Below are positions 10,786-21,764 of a stretch of DNA of 64,000 nucleotides, in pieces. Position 1 is the stretch's first letter; each line of letters begins with the position of its first letter. A program made the translations under genes and the position numbers. Under the pieces are notes generated by a model. The model had not been told where the DNA came from, ran no database searches, and saw nothing but the letters and a program-made list of their open reading frames with translations. The DNA comes from Trichoderma breve (taxonomy: Eukaryota > Ascomycota > Sordariomycetes > Hypocreales > Hypocreaceae), in the NCBI RefSeq assembly GCF_028502605.1, contig NC_079237.1, forward strand, positions 2,356,001 to 2,420,000, written 5' to 3'.

Positions 10786-12290
10786 ATGAGTGATCCAAGT
10801 CTTGGAAATTCTTCCGACATGTCTGGCCGCAAAATCTTCGAGCTCATAGGCTCTGCCGCCGCCGATGGCTCTGCCGCCCGTCTAGGAAAGCTGTCTTTTC
10901 CGGGCAAAAAGGTCGTCGAAACACCAAACTTCTTCGCAGTCACATCTCGCGGGGCGATTCCTCATCTCACCCCCGACAACCTCAAGAGACACACATCTGT
11001 AAACGGAGTTTACATGGCGCTGGAAGACTGTAAGTCATCAAACCTACCTGTACTCATGACGAGGTCATTGACTGATTGTAACGGGTAGTTATTGAGAAAA
11101 AGGAGCCTCCCATTCAGCACACGCCTGGCGGAGAGGGTTCGCGCCGGTTGCATAGATTTACAGCCCTGCCGTCAAATACTCTTTCAGTACTTGGTCCGCG
11201 ACGGTGCCCGGCCATTACAACTCCGTTCGGAAACACGCCCAAGGCTCTCGCCGTCTTCACTTCTACCGGATTCCGCAATGTGACGGTGCCCGAGTTTGCA
11301 TCTTACGTCCAGTCGCTGCAACCTGATATCGTGCTGCCAATGGCCGACTTGCCTCACACCAGCGCGACACCCTCATCTAAGAAGCTGGTGCGAATGGTGG
11401 AACGGACAGAAGTATGGTTGGATGAATTCTTGGGTAAGCTGGCTTCGTCCAAGCCTACGGATTCTTTGGATAGCTCTCTGTTTGCCCCAGTGCTTCCAGT
11501 CGAGTATCCCATCCAGTGGGACTATCTGAGGCATCTATCAGAAGATGTGATTGGAAGGCTAGATGGCCTGGCAGTTTACGATGCAAACCTGCTTCCCGAC
11601 CTTGTCAACTATCCTCCGTTGGCACCTCTTCCCAAGTTATGCATGGACCCTCCCAAGACTCCGCAAGAGGTCCTGCGTCAAATTTCCCTTGGCATCGACA
11701 TCTGTACATTGTCCTTTGCAAATATCACTTCTGATGCTGGTGTCGCCATGATATTCACTTTTCCATCCCCTAGTGCTGATGAGGTGCGACCCCTCGGAAT
11801 CAACATGTGGTCTCCTGAGCATAACACAGCCGTCGTACCTTTGGTAGAAGGCTGTCAATGCTACACTTGCTTGAAACACCACAGAGCCTACCTCCACCAC
11901 TTACTCAACGCTAAGGAGATGCTGGGTTGGAACCTCCTACAGATCCACAACCATCACGTCGTTAACGCATTCTTCGTGGGCATTCGCGAGGCTCTTGCTA
12001 AAGGGCAAGCGGTATTCGAGGAGGAAGCGCGTCGGTTTATTGCTTCATATGAGCCTGTGTTTCCTGAAGGCACTGGCGAAAGACCTAGGGCGAGAGGATA
12101 TCACTTTAAGAGCGAGGCGGACGCAGATAGGATCAACAAACCGGCTTGGAAAGATTTAGAAAAGGGGACAGCATCGGCACAGATTACGAATCTTGCGGAA
12201 AGTAATACACCTAGTGGGGAGAGTCAGGATGCTACACCGGTGGCGGTGGTTAATGTGGAAGAGGCTGTAGCAACATTGAGTATAAATTAG
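10786..12290 (+). CDS. queuine tRNA-ribosyltransferase accessory subunit 2-like protein
   Basis: Exons 10786..11029 and 11089..12290 (59-nt intron, GTAAGT donor) give 481 residues. The TIM-barrel TGT fold is recognisable: TPNFFAVTSRGAIPHLTPDN near residue 45, SLQPDIVLPMADLPH, SKKLVRMVERTEVWLDEF and LGIDICTLSFANI. The structural zinc site is complete: C336-x-C338-x2-C341 followed by a histidine near residue 368 (LLQIHNHH). The protein matches QTRT2 better than the catalytic QTRT1 subunit, since the aspartate-bearing catalytic motifs of QTRT1 are not obvious. In eukaryotes the QTRT1/QTRT2 heterodimer exchanges guanine-34 for queuine in tRNAs with GUN anticodons. The C-terminal 60 residues are low in complexity. 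It converges on the RNase III-domain gene with 173 bp between stops. Confidence 0.85.
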
Positions 12291-12463
12291 CATGAATAGA
12301 CGATAAACGAGCTAAATAATAAAATGATAAAAGATAACAGTTTCTCCATGGATTCCCGTGATTTTACTGACTACTTGAATGGTAGGTTTACAAAAGATTA
12401 AGGATGCACAAAGCGAGTGTCCGTTTAATTTATGTATTAATCTTGGCCTTGGACTATTTGGTT

Positions 12464-13025
12464 CTATGCCGCCACAGCCGTCTCGGCCTTGCCACATAAG
12501 TGATTTCCATTGTGCAAGAATTCACTGGCAATGTCAAGATTGTGTATGACACGATGAACCGTAGTAAAATCTCGGTCCGAATCAATCCACACAGCACCGA
12601 CCAGCGCCTCAGCAGTAGAAGCTCCTGTGCCTGTAGTTATGACACCCTTTTGACCCGGATGCAGCTTAACAAACTGACCGATCTCCCATTTCTTCAACGT
12701 CTTGCTCAAAGCGATATTCGAGATTTCGGCCACGCACATTTGATGGCAGCTTTCTGCAAGCTCAAATCAGCTTGGAAAAGTTCAGCAAGCCGGTGTATGG
12801 ATATATGGAAAGCTCACGAGTAGTTTTGCCGTCTATGATGCCGTCGTCGACTACGGCGAGTCGGAGGACGGCGTCTCCAATCATGGCTAGACCCTTGTTT
12901 CCATGGGCTCTTGGGTTTTGGCGGGTTGTTCCTGGATCTGTGCCTGGGGCCCGGAGAGCTTCTTCGAGGAGCTTGGGGTTTCGAAATTGGTATTGGAGGA
13001 TGTCTTGCACCGTTTGGTTAGACAT
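12464..13025 (-). CDS. RNase III-domain protein with degenerate active site
   Basis: Exons 13025..12818 and 12753..12464 (64-nt intron, donor GTGAGC) give 165 residues. The start is the first in-frame ATG, reading MSNQTVQDILQYQFRNPKLL. The fold is supported by the opening helix (ILQYQFRNPKLLEEALRAPG), by GLAMIGDAVLRL aligned with the signature LEFLGDSVL, and by AEALVGAVWIDSD aligned with EALIGAIYLDS. Of the four acidic catalytic positions only the aspartate of GD and the glutamate of AEAL are seen; the first glutamate is alanine and the later aspartate is serine. There is no double-stranded RNA-binding domain. Catalysis is therefore doubtful and a structural role is possible. Its partner is unknown. 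Confidence 0.72.
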
Positions 13026-13267
13026 GTTAGAGGGAAACTGCACACATTTACTCAAATTTTATGCTTTTTTGTGTGTGTGTTTGTCGCATTGTGCCATAAG
13101 TCCTTCCCTCTCTCCTCGATTACACAAGAGGGCTTATATGGAGTTTCCATGTAAGTGAGCGCATTCCAGAGAGATGGAGAAGGAGATGGCCGTTGGAGTA
13201 TGAAGCATTCCAGCCCCCTCTACGAAAAAGATTGGTCGTAACTGTATATCTGCGGATTACTGTGTTT

Positions 13268-13275
13268 TGACGTCA
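13268..13275. promoter_or_regulatory. CRE-type palindrome TGACGTCA
   Basis: A perfect TGACGTCA octamer lies about 245 bp upstream of the RNase III-domain gene start. ATF/CREB bZIP factors bind this site in fungi. Whether it is used here is not known. Confidence 0.4.
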
Positions 13276-15041
13276 GCAAGCCTTCTAATTTCAAGGTACC
13301 TCAGTCGATGATTCGCTCAATGGACTTTTACAACAGCTACTTGTGCCTATCCAATAAACGACGTGGTGAGCCAAGAATATATGAAGTGAAGGGAGAAAAC
13401 CCGATACCAACTTCGAACTGTTTTCTCTCTATGCAGCTGTTATAATAGCTTGGATAACATTGGAGAATAAGTAGATATTAACTAAAGAGCTTTTGGTAGG
13501 CGGTAAGATAATGGATGCTCCTGCCTTGGGATGTGCCTCCAGATGCTCCGATTAAGGAAGCCGTGATTACAATTTCAATCCGTATAAAGGCTACAACGAG
13601 GTTTAAAAAAATAACAACGACGATAGTTCACCATGTGGCCTCGATCCTACGCCTAAAAGGCTGCTGACCGGGCTCTGTCCGAAACGAACGCGCCCCGAAT
13701 TAAGCTTGAACCAAGGTTAAACATCAAGACTATCGACTGATGGACCGAGCTGACGAGTGAGTCTGCGTGGACCCAACTCACAGTCGACAAACGTAGCGTC
13801 GGTCAACGGATTGAGACGAGGTTGGCCTCTAGTTCGTCCTGACGTGGGCTATTTGTCACTGCTGCCCACTTAAACCGGCTTTGTTGGACGTATCGGTATC
13901 GTCCGTTGCGTGAGAGCGACCGAGAGGCTGTTCAGCTCGGGATGCCGTGCAACCTTGCGACATGCAAGCCGGGATGTGCTGACGCCGGGTTTATACTTGA
14001 CGGCGACAGTATTTTCTGCTTGCCATGCCCATCAACAAAGACAAGACAAAAGAAGGAAACAGCACCATACGAGGAAATCCTACGATATGAGATCGACAGT
14101 AACGCAAACCTCTTCAATTTGGATCTGCATTGTGCTCTTATTATACCGCGGAGGGGACCACCACATACCCATTCAAAAAATAAGAAATAAGCATAACAAT
14201 AACAGAAAAACCTAGTCTAATACGTCTAATTCCAGCAGTGCTACCTCAAATGGCTGCCGGTGCCTGTTGGTTTGTGGAGTCCGCGAACTTTTGAATTGTC
14301 GAATGGCAGGGCAAACACGAACCAGGGCCAGCTCTGAGCGCCCAATGAAATGATGGCTTCAACCCACGGGACGACCGCCAAGATCGACAGACCTTCGGCT
14401 GCAGACGAAAGTCCCTTGAAACCCGCAAGCTAACGACTTTGACGGATGAGGTTATCAAGACTGCACGGCTGCTGTTTTTCTCCACGACTGGCATCATTCT
14501 GGCCGGACGAGATCCGGATACGCCAAGCTGGGCCCTGGATTTTGCTAGAGAATGCCAAGAGCCACGAGCATCGCCGCCTACTGCAGGGCCTCGGACTCTC
14601 GATTCTGGTATCGAGACGACACGTGCTTGTGTGCTCGACAATAAGGGGACTGCCTCTTGTGTCGCCACGTTGCTTGGCATCGCGATGGAAGAAGCATGGC
14701 TTCAAGCACATCCGAGTAGACAGCAGGCATCTGCAATCTGCAACGTGCATTTCCCCCACGCGAGAAAGGGCCCGGCTGAGCCAATGGGGTATCATAGAGC
14801 GATGAATGCTACCTCATATTCGTGTATTTGCCCACTGCTGGTGGTTCTAGCCCAGACACCATGGACTGACATTGCAGGGATGATGATGCCCTTCGACCAA
14901 GTTTGCAAGGTGCCTTGCATCCCTCTTCATCTGCTCAATGCTGCACACGGGCAGGGAAGCTAACGGAATTGGCCGCTGGCTGCAACATTTTGCGTTGCTC
15001 GGCATGGTCGTCACGCGAGGACCGGATTGCCCGTCATATTT

Positions 15042-15049
15042 GTATATAA
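15042..15049 (+). promoter_or_regulatory. TATA box of the alkaline phosphatase gene
   Basis: A TATATAAG-like element lies about 115 bp upstream of the phosphatase ATG and is followed by a C/T-rich stretch, the usual place for a fungal core promoter. Confidence 0.55.
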
Positions 15050-15160
15050 GGGACTGACGAGCCTTGCCATGCCGCTCCTCTTGCTTGCCCCCCCAGCTGC
15101 CCTGCAGTCATTGCACTCCTCAATTCGTTGTATAGTCTTGGATAGCTGCCACAGCCCAAG

Positions 15161-17402
15161 ATGATTGCCAAGTTCGGAGTTGTCAGCCTCCTCGCAGCCT
15201 CGCTGTCGGGCGTCTCTGCCCAGACCTTCCAGCGCCTGGGTACATGCCCGACTCTGGGATGTGTCCTGCCTCCCGACCAGAGCGACTTTCTCCCCGGCCA
15301 GCTGTTTGACTTGCGTGTCGAGGTTCATGCTCCCGTCAATGGCTCCGAGGCCGCCCACAACGGCAAGCCTGACGAGAAGTTCAAGGTGACCATCTCCAAG
15401 GATGGCGGCAAGGCCAAGGACTTTGCCAAGGCCTTTGACATCAAGGAGCCTTCGCTCGAGAAGTGGACGTTCAACTGGTATGAGGACCTCTTTGCTCAAG
15501 ACGCCCACAAGCCCTCCGTTGTCAACGTCGCCTCCAAGGCATACCGTAAGATTGCCCTCTACGAGCCTGGCACTTACACCGTTACCTTGAACTACTACAA
15601 TGGCGAGAAGACCACCGCCAAGTGGGTTGTCCGCGACCTCCACACCAAGAAGAGAGCCAAGAACGTCATCTTCTTCATTGGTGACGGTATGACCACCAAC
15701 ATGGTATGTTGCGATTGAGTTGTGAACAGCCTGATCTCCCAATTGCTAATCATTGATGCCGGTGTAGATCACCGCTGCTCGTCTTCTTGGACACCAGAGC
15801 ATCAACGGCAAATACCAGACTCGTCTGCAGCTTGACGAATTCCCCGTCCTGGGCCACCAGATGACCCACTCCATTGACAGCTACATCACCGATTCTGCCA
15901 ACTCGGCCTCTGCTCTCTACTCTGGCCACAAGAGCACCGTCAACGCTATGGGGTACGGTCTTTCCCGCGAGACAGGGCATCATGAACGATAGAACGCTAA
16001 CAGATATGTTTAGTGTCCACGCCGACTCTTCTCCCAACGCCTTCGATGACCCCAAGGTTGAGACCATTGTTGAAATCTTCCGCCGTGTCCGCGTAAGTGT
16101 ACAATAATTAATGCGAATATGATGAGCAATTGGCTAACCTTCTGCCTTAGAAAGGTGTTTGGGGTGCTGTCTCCACCGCTTTCCTCGCCGATGCCACTCC
16201 CATTGCTCTCAGTGGCCACACTCGTCGCCGCAGCGAGTACGGCTCTCTGATTGACCAGGCCCTCCATGGCATGACCAACTACTCCTGGACTAACCACGGT
16301 GGCCCTGATGTCTTCTTCGGTGGCGGTGCTGAGCAGTTCCTCCCCGGTACCGGTTCTTACCAGGGCAAGGACTACTATGCCGAGTTCGCCAAGAAGGGAT
16401 ACTCTGTCAGCACTGACAAGAAGTCCCTCCTCGCTGCCGACAACAACAAGAAGGCTCTGGGTGTCTTTTGCCAGGGTGTCATGCCCGTCTGGCTGGACCG
16501 CAACATCTACAAGGACAACCTCAAGAGCTTCAAGAACGACCCCAAGGGCGGAAAGGGACCTGCTCTTGACCTGCCCGGTCTCAAGGAGATGACCCTCAAG
16601 GCGGTTGACATCCTGCACAAGCGCGGTGGCAAGGAGGGATTCTTCCTCATGTCCGAGGCTGCTTCCATCGACAAGCAAATGCACGTCCTTGACTACGATC
16701 GTGCTCTAGGTGATCTTTTGGAGCTCGACGACACCGTCCGTGCTACCGTTGCCAAGCTCAAGCAGCTGGGTATCTATGAAGAGACGCTGATTGTCGTCTC
16801 TGCTGACCACGGCCACGGTTTTGAGTATGTCTCCCTGCATTTCTATCCTCCCCCTCCCCCTCCCCCTCCCCCTTTCCACTTGCTATATAAACTGATCGGC
16901 TACTAACGCGTCAAACAGTGTCTTTGGCTCCGCCGATACCGAATACCTGACCGCCCAAAAGGACGAGCGCGCCAAGCGCAATGCCATTGGCGTCTACGAG
17001 AAGTCTGGTCTCTCCCAGTACACCAAGAAGGACGGCAAGATCAGCTACGGCACTGGCGTCAACTTCCCTACCAACTGGGAGCCTCGCTACGCCATTGCTG
17101 GTGGCGTCGGTGCTGCCCCTGACCACCGTGAGAACTACAAAGTCCACAAGAACGGCCCTCGCCTGCCCGCCACTCCCATTGGTAGCGAGTACTTTGTTAA
17201 TCCCGAGGACGGTGTCGACGGCATCGTCATCAACGGAACCATCCCCACCTCTGAGGCTCAGGGTGTCCACTCCCTGACTGACGTGCCTGTCTTTGCTCTT
17301 GGTCCTTGCCAGGAGACCTTTGGCGGTACTTACAATAACGTTGACATCTTCTACAAGATTGCCAACTGCTTGGGTCTGGCCCATGGCAAGGGCGACTGCT
17401 AG
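15161..17402 (+). CDS. secreted alkaline phosphatase
   Basis: Five exons (15161..15703, 15768..15952, 16014..16092, 16151..16824, 16919..17402) give 654 residues. A signal peptide is evident (MIAKFGVVSLLAASLSGVSA), followed by a roughly 160-residue N-terminal extension and then the alkaline phosphatase domain. Metal and catalytic motifs are present: IFFIGDGM with D175, SYITDSANSASALYSG with the phosphorylated serine near residue 224, MSEAASID and VSADHGHGFD. The C-terminus is Cys-bearing. The enzyme hydrolyses phosphomonoesters with zinc and magnesium, probably outside the cell or in the cell wall; there is no evident GPI-type hydrophobic tail. Fungal phosphatases are often induced by phosphate limitation, but no convincing PHO element is seen close by. 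Intron 4 carries a C5T repeat. The CutC-like gene converges from the right. Confidence 0.93.
16849..16874 (+). repeat. CCCCCT tandem repeat inside intron 4 of the phosphatase gene
   Basis: About four units of a C5T hexamer lie just after the intron donor. They form a pure pyrimidine tract (G-rich on the other strand), located well before the CTAAC branch site and the acceptor. Confidence 0.7.
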
Positions 17403-17966
17403 AGGATGTGCTTGTGAGGGGTTTAAATAAGTATATATAGATGAAAGCGTTTGTCACTATAATGCGCTGTATTTAATTTACGATTGAAAAAGAAAGAGTT
17501 AATAAATTGTTAATCGAATTTTGCAATCGCGGTTCTATTGCTCGAAGTGTCTCATGTGAATCTTAACTTTTTTGTGAGCCAGTACGTAGTATGCCCTGAA
17601 GGCTATCAGATCTATCCTTTAGCAGCGTTGCCATCTTTGTTCTTGCGTTATGCTTTTGGGGGGAAAGAAGGAAAGGAAATAAAAAGAGCCGCCTGCTGGT
17701 TACCAAATGAGTGGACTGATGAAGTTGATGTGTGTTCATCCACTCCAATGTAAAAAGAGACAACAAATAAGGAAATAGGAAAGGTAAACCGTTAGAGGAG
17801 CTACCTCTGAAATCGTGTCCTCAAATTTGGAGAGTGATGTTAAATTCGCAAAGGTGTCAACTTTTCGAGAGATTCTTTCTGCACAAAGGGAAAAAACATG
17901 TACGAGATCTCACCGCTACTGGTAAAGATGGGCATAGTGTTGGCGCCAATGGTCAGCCGGAGACTT
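17403..17966. other. convergent intergenic region
   Basis: This AT-rich stretch holds the 3' ends of the alkaline phosphatase and CutC-like genes. No gene or repeat is seen. Confidence 0.5.
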
Positions 17967-18905
17967 CTAATCGGGCTTTGTGGCGTTCATCACAGAAATG
18001 ATTCCCGTCAGTTCACGTCCATTCAACTCCTCGACGCGGCGGCCGTCCTTGTCGACCTTGTTGGCCAGCGAGGCGGTGTGTATCCAGACACTCTTAGTGC
18101 CGTGGACGGAGAGCTGGGCCACGGATCTGTGGACGTTGTTGCGGCGGACGCCGCCGCCGGCGATGACCTGCAGGCTGCCGGGGGCGGCGCGGTGGCAGAT
18201 TGCGTCGAGCTTCTCGAGGTTCTCGTGTGCGTTGCCGAGACCGCCCGAGGTCAGGACGCCGTCGAAGCCGCAGCGGACGAGGATGTCGACGCCCTTTGAC
18301 CAGCGCTCGCTGGCGGCGATGGGGTCGAAGGCGCGGTGGAAGACGCAGGGGAAGGGGCGGGCGGCGTCGATGAGGAGTTTGCAGCGCTCCTCGTCGATGG
18401 TGACGGTGAGGTCTGGGTACTTGGCGAGAGTGGAGGGCTTGGTCTGAAGCTTGAGGATGCCGAAGACGAAACCGTCGCCGCGGATGGGGTTCATTACCCT
18501 GGTGGCCTTGAAGTTGTGGATGGCTTGCACCATGAGAGCGATCTCGGCGTCGGTGTAGATGAAGTCTTGGAGAGGGTCATATTGGATTTGGACCTGGTCC
18601 TTTTCTTCCTCTTCCGCTTTCTTCTTCTCTTGGTCTTGTCCTCCTTGCTGGAAGGGAGTGCGAGGCGGGCCACGAGGGCGAATCATGACGCGGACGGCAA
18701 TTTCAAGCTGCGAGGCAATCGAGGTCAGCTCCTTGACGGGGGGCGTAAGGCCGCCTTCATCGTACGAGCCTGGAGCGTTGAGCTCGATGCGTTTGGCGCC
18801 CATGGCCTGAGCCTCGAGACCGGAGGCGCCACTGAAGACTGCGACTTCGCAGTTGAGCTTGGTTGACTGTCCAAGATCGATTGGGGTGGGCATTGTGGCG
18901 TCCAT
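17967..18905 (-). CDS. CutC-like copper homeostasis protein
   Basis: This is a single exon of 312 residues starting with MDATMPTPIDLGQ at an ATG. The CutC TIM barrel is clear: CEVAVFSGASGLEAQAMGAKRIELNA, GGLTPP, VRVMIRPRG, FVFGILK, FHRAFD, VDILVRCGFDGVLTSGG and VIAGGGVRRNNV. A charged, lysine/glutamate-rich insert (QEKKKAEEEEKDQ, about residues 91-105) interrupts the barrel after IRPRG. CutC proteins were linked to copper tolerance in bacteria and bind Cu(I) in the human form; the true reaction is unsettled. The location is probably cytosolic, with no signal peptide. Confidence 0.9.
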   Translation of the reverse strand: MDATMPTPIDLGQSTKLNCEVAVFSGASGLEAQAMGAKRIELNAPGSYDEGGLTPPVKELTSIASQLEIAVRVMIRPRGPPRTPFQQGGQDQEKKKAEEEEKDQVQIQYDPLQDFIYTDAEIALMVQAIHNFKATRVMNPIRGDGFVFGILKLQTKPSTLAKYPDLTVTIDEERCKLLIDAARPFPCVFHRAFDPIAASERWSKGVDILVRCGFDGVLTSGGLGNAHENLEKLDAICHRAAPGSLQVIAGGGVRRNNVHRSVAQLSVHGTKSVWIHTASLANKVDKDGRRVEELNGRELTGIISVMNATKPD

Positions 18906-20468
18906 AACGAAAATGTGCCCAGGTAGGAGGTAGAGATGAGAGTCTATGTGTTTGGCTGTTGAGACTTAGCAAAGAAGTTCCGATGTATGGAGATGGAGAT
19001 GGGGATGGGGATGGGGATGAAGGAGGATGAAAGCACCTTTTGCCTTGTAAAATGCAGAAGATAGGAGGGCTTAAATAGGCGGCGTCATCTCATATTGCTT
19101 GAGTTGATGAAAGACGGTTACAGACTGAACAAGAATGTGAAACTGATGGGAAACTGAATTTAACAGAAGGAATAATTGTGCCGCCAAGCTATTGTTCGAT
19201 GTCGTTATTGTTATTGTTGAGGCGGTTTCGGATGTTCAAGAAGAGGATATGGAACATAACATTGAAAGGTGGGGGGGTGATTTGGTTGATTGATGAGTGG
19301 GCGAGGCGGGGGAGGGGCACAGCTTATCAGTTGCAGATAAGAAATTTTGCGGAAGAAAATGTTCAAGGACAGGCACATTGTCAAATATCACAATGCGAAT
19401 CATTTCATTACAGAAAGTGGTTGAATAGGATGAATAAATGAACGGGATGTGATCTGATACTGCACTGTGCTGGATAGAAAGTAAGCTCATGCATGAGACT
19501 GCATCTCACTCAAAATTCGCCATCCGAGCTTTTTGTCTGCAGCTACACAGTCCCCAACATGCAGTTTTCCGCATACCAATCATCATGTTCCATCGGTTCT
19601 TATCCCTGGCACTTCTATTGCAATTATCCTGTTCCTTTGTATCATGCTTCATTCAGCATTGATATAGAAATGCCCAGCATCCACATCAAAAAGAGATTGA
19701 AAGAAAAAGAAGGCTTCGGAGGGGGTGGCGTTTGTCCGTCTCGCCGCATCTGGGGCCGCCTCGACTAAAGTTCTGGTCTCTTCTCCTCTCTTCTCCCAAT
19801 TTTATGGGTTTTAATGCTCATCTTCCCTTTGAGTGGAGCTCCAGAGAAATCAATGCAAAAAAAAACTATCGGTGACCTGCTCTCGCCATACAAACTGCAT
19901 GTCCTCGTCGAGTACCTCTCCCAACAACTTTTCTCGTCCTCCATCTCAATTTTTTCTTTAGGCTACCCTTCCAGTGGACCCTCCGCCTGCAAGAGCTTCG
20001 AGTCAGTGGACCCTTCACCAAGCTCCAGCGGGCTTAGTGCACCCTGGTTTTGCCTTTTTAGGCCCAAGGCCGCCCAAGTGCCAGGGAGTCGATGCCGTGC
20101 TAGGCAAGGTACCGCGAAGCTCCATCCACTCACACCCAAGCAAATCTGCCTGCAAGCTCTTTCGACGTCCATCCATTTTTTTTTCTCTTGCATGCCATTA
20201 GGTACATGTAGATACTCCATACTCCTCTCGGCATTGATTTGTTTCCTCCAGCAAGCTGAGAAAATTTTCTCCTTACCCCATCAGCCAGCTCAGACGTCAT
20301 ACTAATCCGTCGGTACCTGATTTCCACCATACATTTCCTCAGGCACTACTTGGTACGTACATACCAAGGTATAAAGAACCAGCTCCCCCTCCGTCTCAAA
20401 ACTTACAACCGTCAAACCACCAGCTCTTTTTATTCTCGCAACAATATACACACCTCACTACAATCACC
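18906..20468. promoter_or_regulatory. 1.56-kb divergent promoter, CutC-like and NAP genes
   Basis: The NAP side is well organised: a TATA box (20370..20375), then a C/T-rich leader ending in CAATCACC just before the ATG. TAGGTACA occurs at 20199. Short open frames on both strands look like chance. No gene is supported. Confidence 0.5.
20370..20375 (+). promoter_or_regulatory. TATA box of the NAP-family gene
   Basis: TATAAA lies 99 bp upstream of the NAP-family ATG, just after a GGTACGTACATACC near-palindrome, and is followed by a C/A-rich leader. Confidence 0.6.
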
Positions 20469-21764
20469 ATGTCTGCTGAGAACATTGACAACCCCATCTC
20501 CTACGAGATCCTGGAGGACCTCGAGGATGATTTCGAGGAGGTTGAGCTTGAGCTCCGTAAGTCACCCCGCGCCAGCATTTGCCACACACCTGAACAAATA
20601 TGAATCCTGCCCATTCACTCTTCCTCTTCACCTTGGTGACAGGTGATTGGGTAGAGGCAGAAAGGCTGTTGCTCTTAACATGTCCCTTGTTGTTGCTGCA
20701 GTCTAGGCGGCAAGATACACGTCGAGATACTACTCGACGTGTCTGGTTTCCTGCTGCAAATGGAATAAGAAGAAGAGTGGACTATTTGAAGCCTCCACCA
20801 TTCTATTGATTGATGTGAATAAATGAGCCGCAAGCTAACACTACCCTCGCCTCGCAGTCCGCCAACAAGCCAAGCTCACCAAGGACCTGTACGCCAAGCG
20901 TGCCAAGGTCGTCTCTGAGATCCCCAACTTCTGGCCCCTCGTCTTCGAGCAGGCCCCCCCGGATATCGACGAGTACGTCCAGCCCACCGACTCAGCCGTC
21001 CTCCTGAGCTCCCTGGTCAACCTGTCCGTGGAGCGCTTTGAGCTGCCCAACGGCGACCCTCGCAGCATCTCCATCAAGTTCGAGTTCAGCGAGAACGAGT
21101 ACTTTGAGAACAAGGTCCTCGAGAAGAAGTTCTGGTGGCGCCGCAACAAGGATGGCTGGGCGGGCCTCGTCAGCGAGCCTGTCAAGATCAACTGGAAGGC
21201 CGACAAGGACCTGACCAGCGGCATGCTGGACCTCGTCTACCAGGTCTGGGAGGACGACAAGGCCGGCAAGGGTGACGACACCGAGGCCAAGAAGAAGCTC
21301 AAGAGCCAGATGGAGAGCACCGGCCTCGACGGCGTCAGCTTCTTCGCCTGGTTTGGCTTCCGCGGCCTGAGCATCTCCGAGGAGGAGAACCAGGCTGCCC
21401 TCAAGGAGGAGCAGGAGAAGCGCAAGGCCCGCAAGGAGGGCAAGGAGGTCGAGGAGGAGCCCGAAGAGGAGGACGAGGATGATGATGATGACGAGTACGA
21501 GATGGAGATCTTCCCCACCGCTGACGACCTTGCCGTCTGCATCGCCGAGGATCTCTGGCCCGGCGCCATCAAGTACTTCTGTGAGTACATTCACGCCTCT
21601 GAGAATTCATCGGAGGAATCGGAGGATGCATGAACAACAGCGCTAAGACGTCAATAGTGGCGGCCCAAGAGCAGGATGCTCTGAGCGACATCAACTTTGA
21701 GTCTGACGAGGAGATGGATGATGAGGAGGAGGATGCCCAGCCCTCCAAGAAGCGAAAGGCTTAA
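20469..21764 (+). CDS. NAP-family histone chaperone (SET/Vps75-like)
   Basis: Exons 20469..20556, 20858..21580 and 21658..21764 give 305 residues. The first intron is long (301 nt). The protein opens with MSAENIDNPISYEILEDLED, then a helical dimerisation region (QAKLTKDLYAKRAKVVSEI) leading to the NAP fold: IPNFWPLVFEQ, LVNLSVERFE, SIKFEFSENEYFENKVLEKKFWW and SFFAWFGF. A strongly acidic stretch after about residue 215, a second acidic patch and a basic end (KKRKA), probably a nuclear signal, complete it. NAP/SET proteins bind H3-H4 or H2A-H2B and aid nucleosome assembly. The short size and single NAP domain favour the SET/TAF-I or Vps75 branch over Nap1. Confidence 0.88.

Larger units (their letters stand above)
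13026..15160. other. 2.1-kb gene-free region with two divergent promoters
   Basis: No gene is supported here. Open frames of about 95-175 codons near 13906..14215 and 14439..14963 lack ATG starts in good context, recognisable domains or splice partners. The left end should serve the RNase III-domain gene and carries a CRE palindrome. The right end serves the alkaline phosphatase gene and carries a TATA box. Confidence 0.5.

Noticed and set aside
14620..14625. CACGTG as a PHO element for the alkaline phosphatase
   Set aside because: It is about 540 bp upstream, single, and its flanks do not match the preferred fungal PHO site; common by chance.
14439..14963. 174-codon frame upstream of the phosphatase
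   Set aside because: Starts with TTG, has no domain or splice context, and lies in the promoter.
15011..15742. 243-codon minus-strand frame over the alkaline phosphatase
   Set aside because: Mirrors the phosphatase coding frame and has no independent support.
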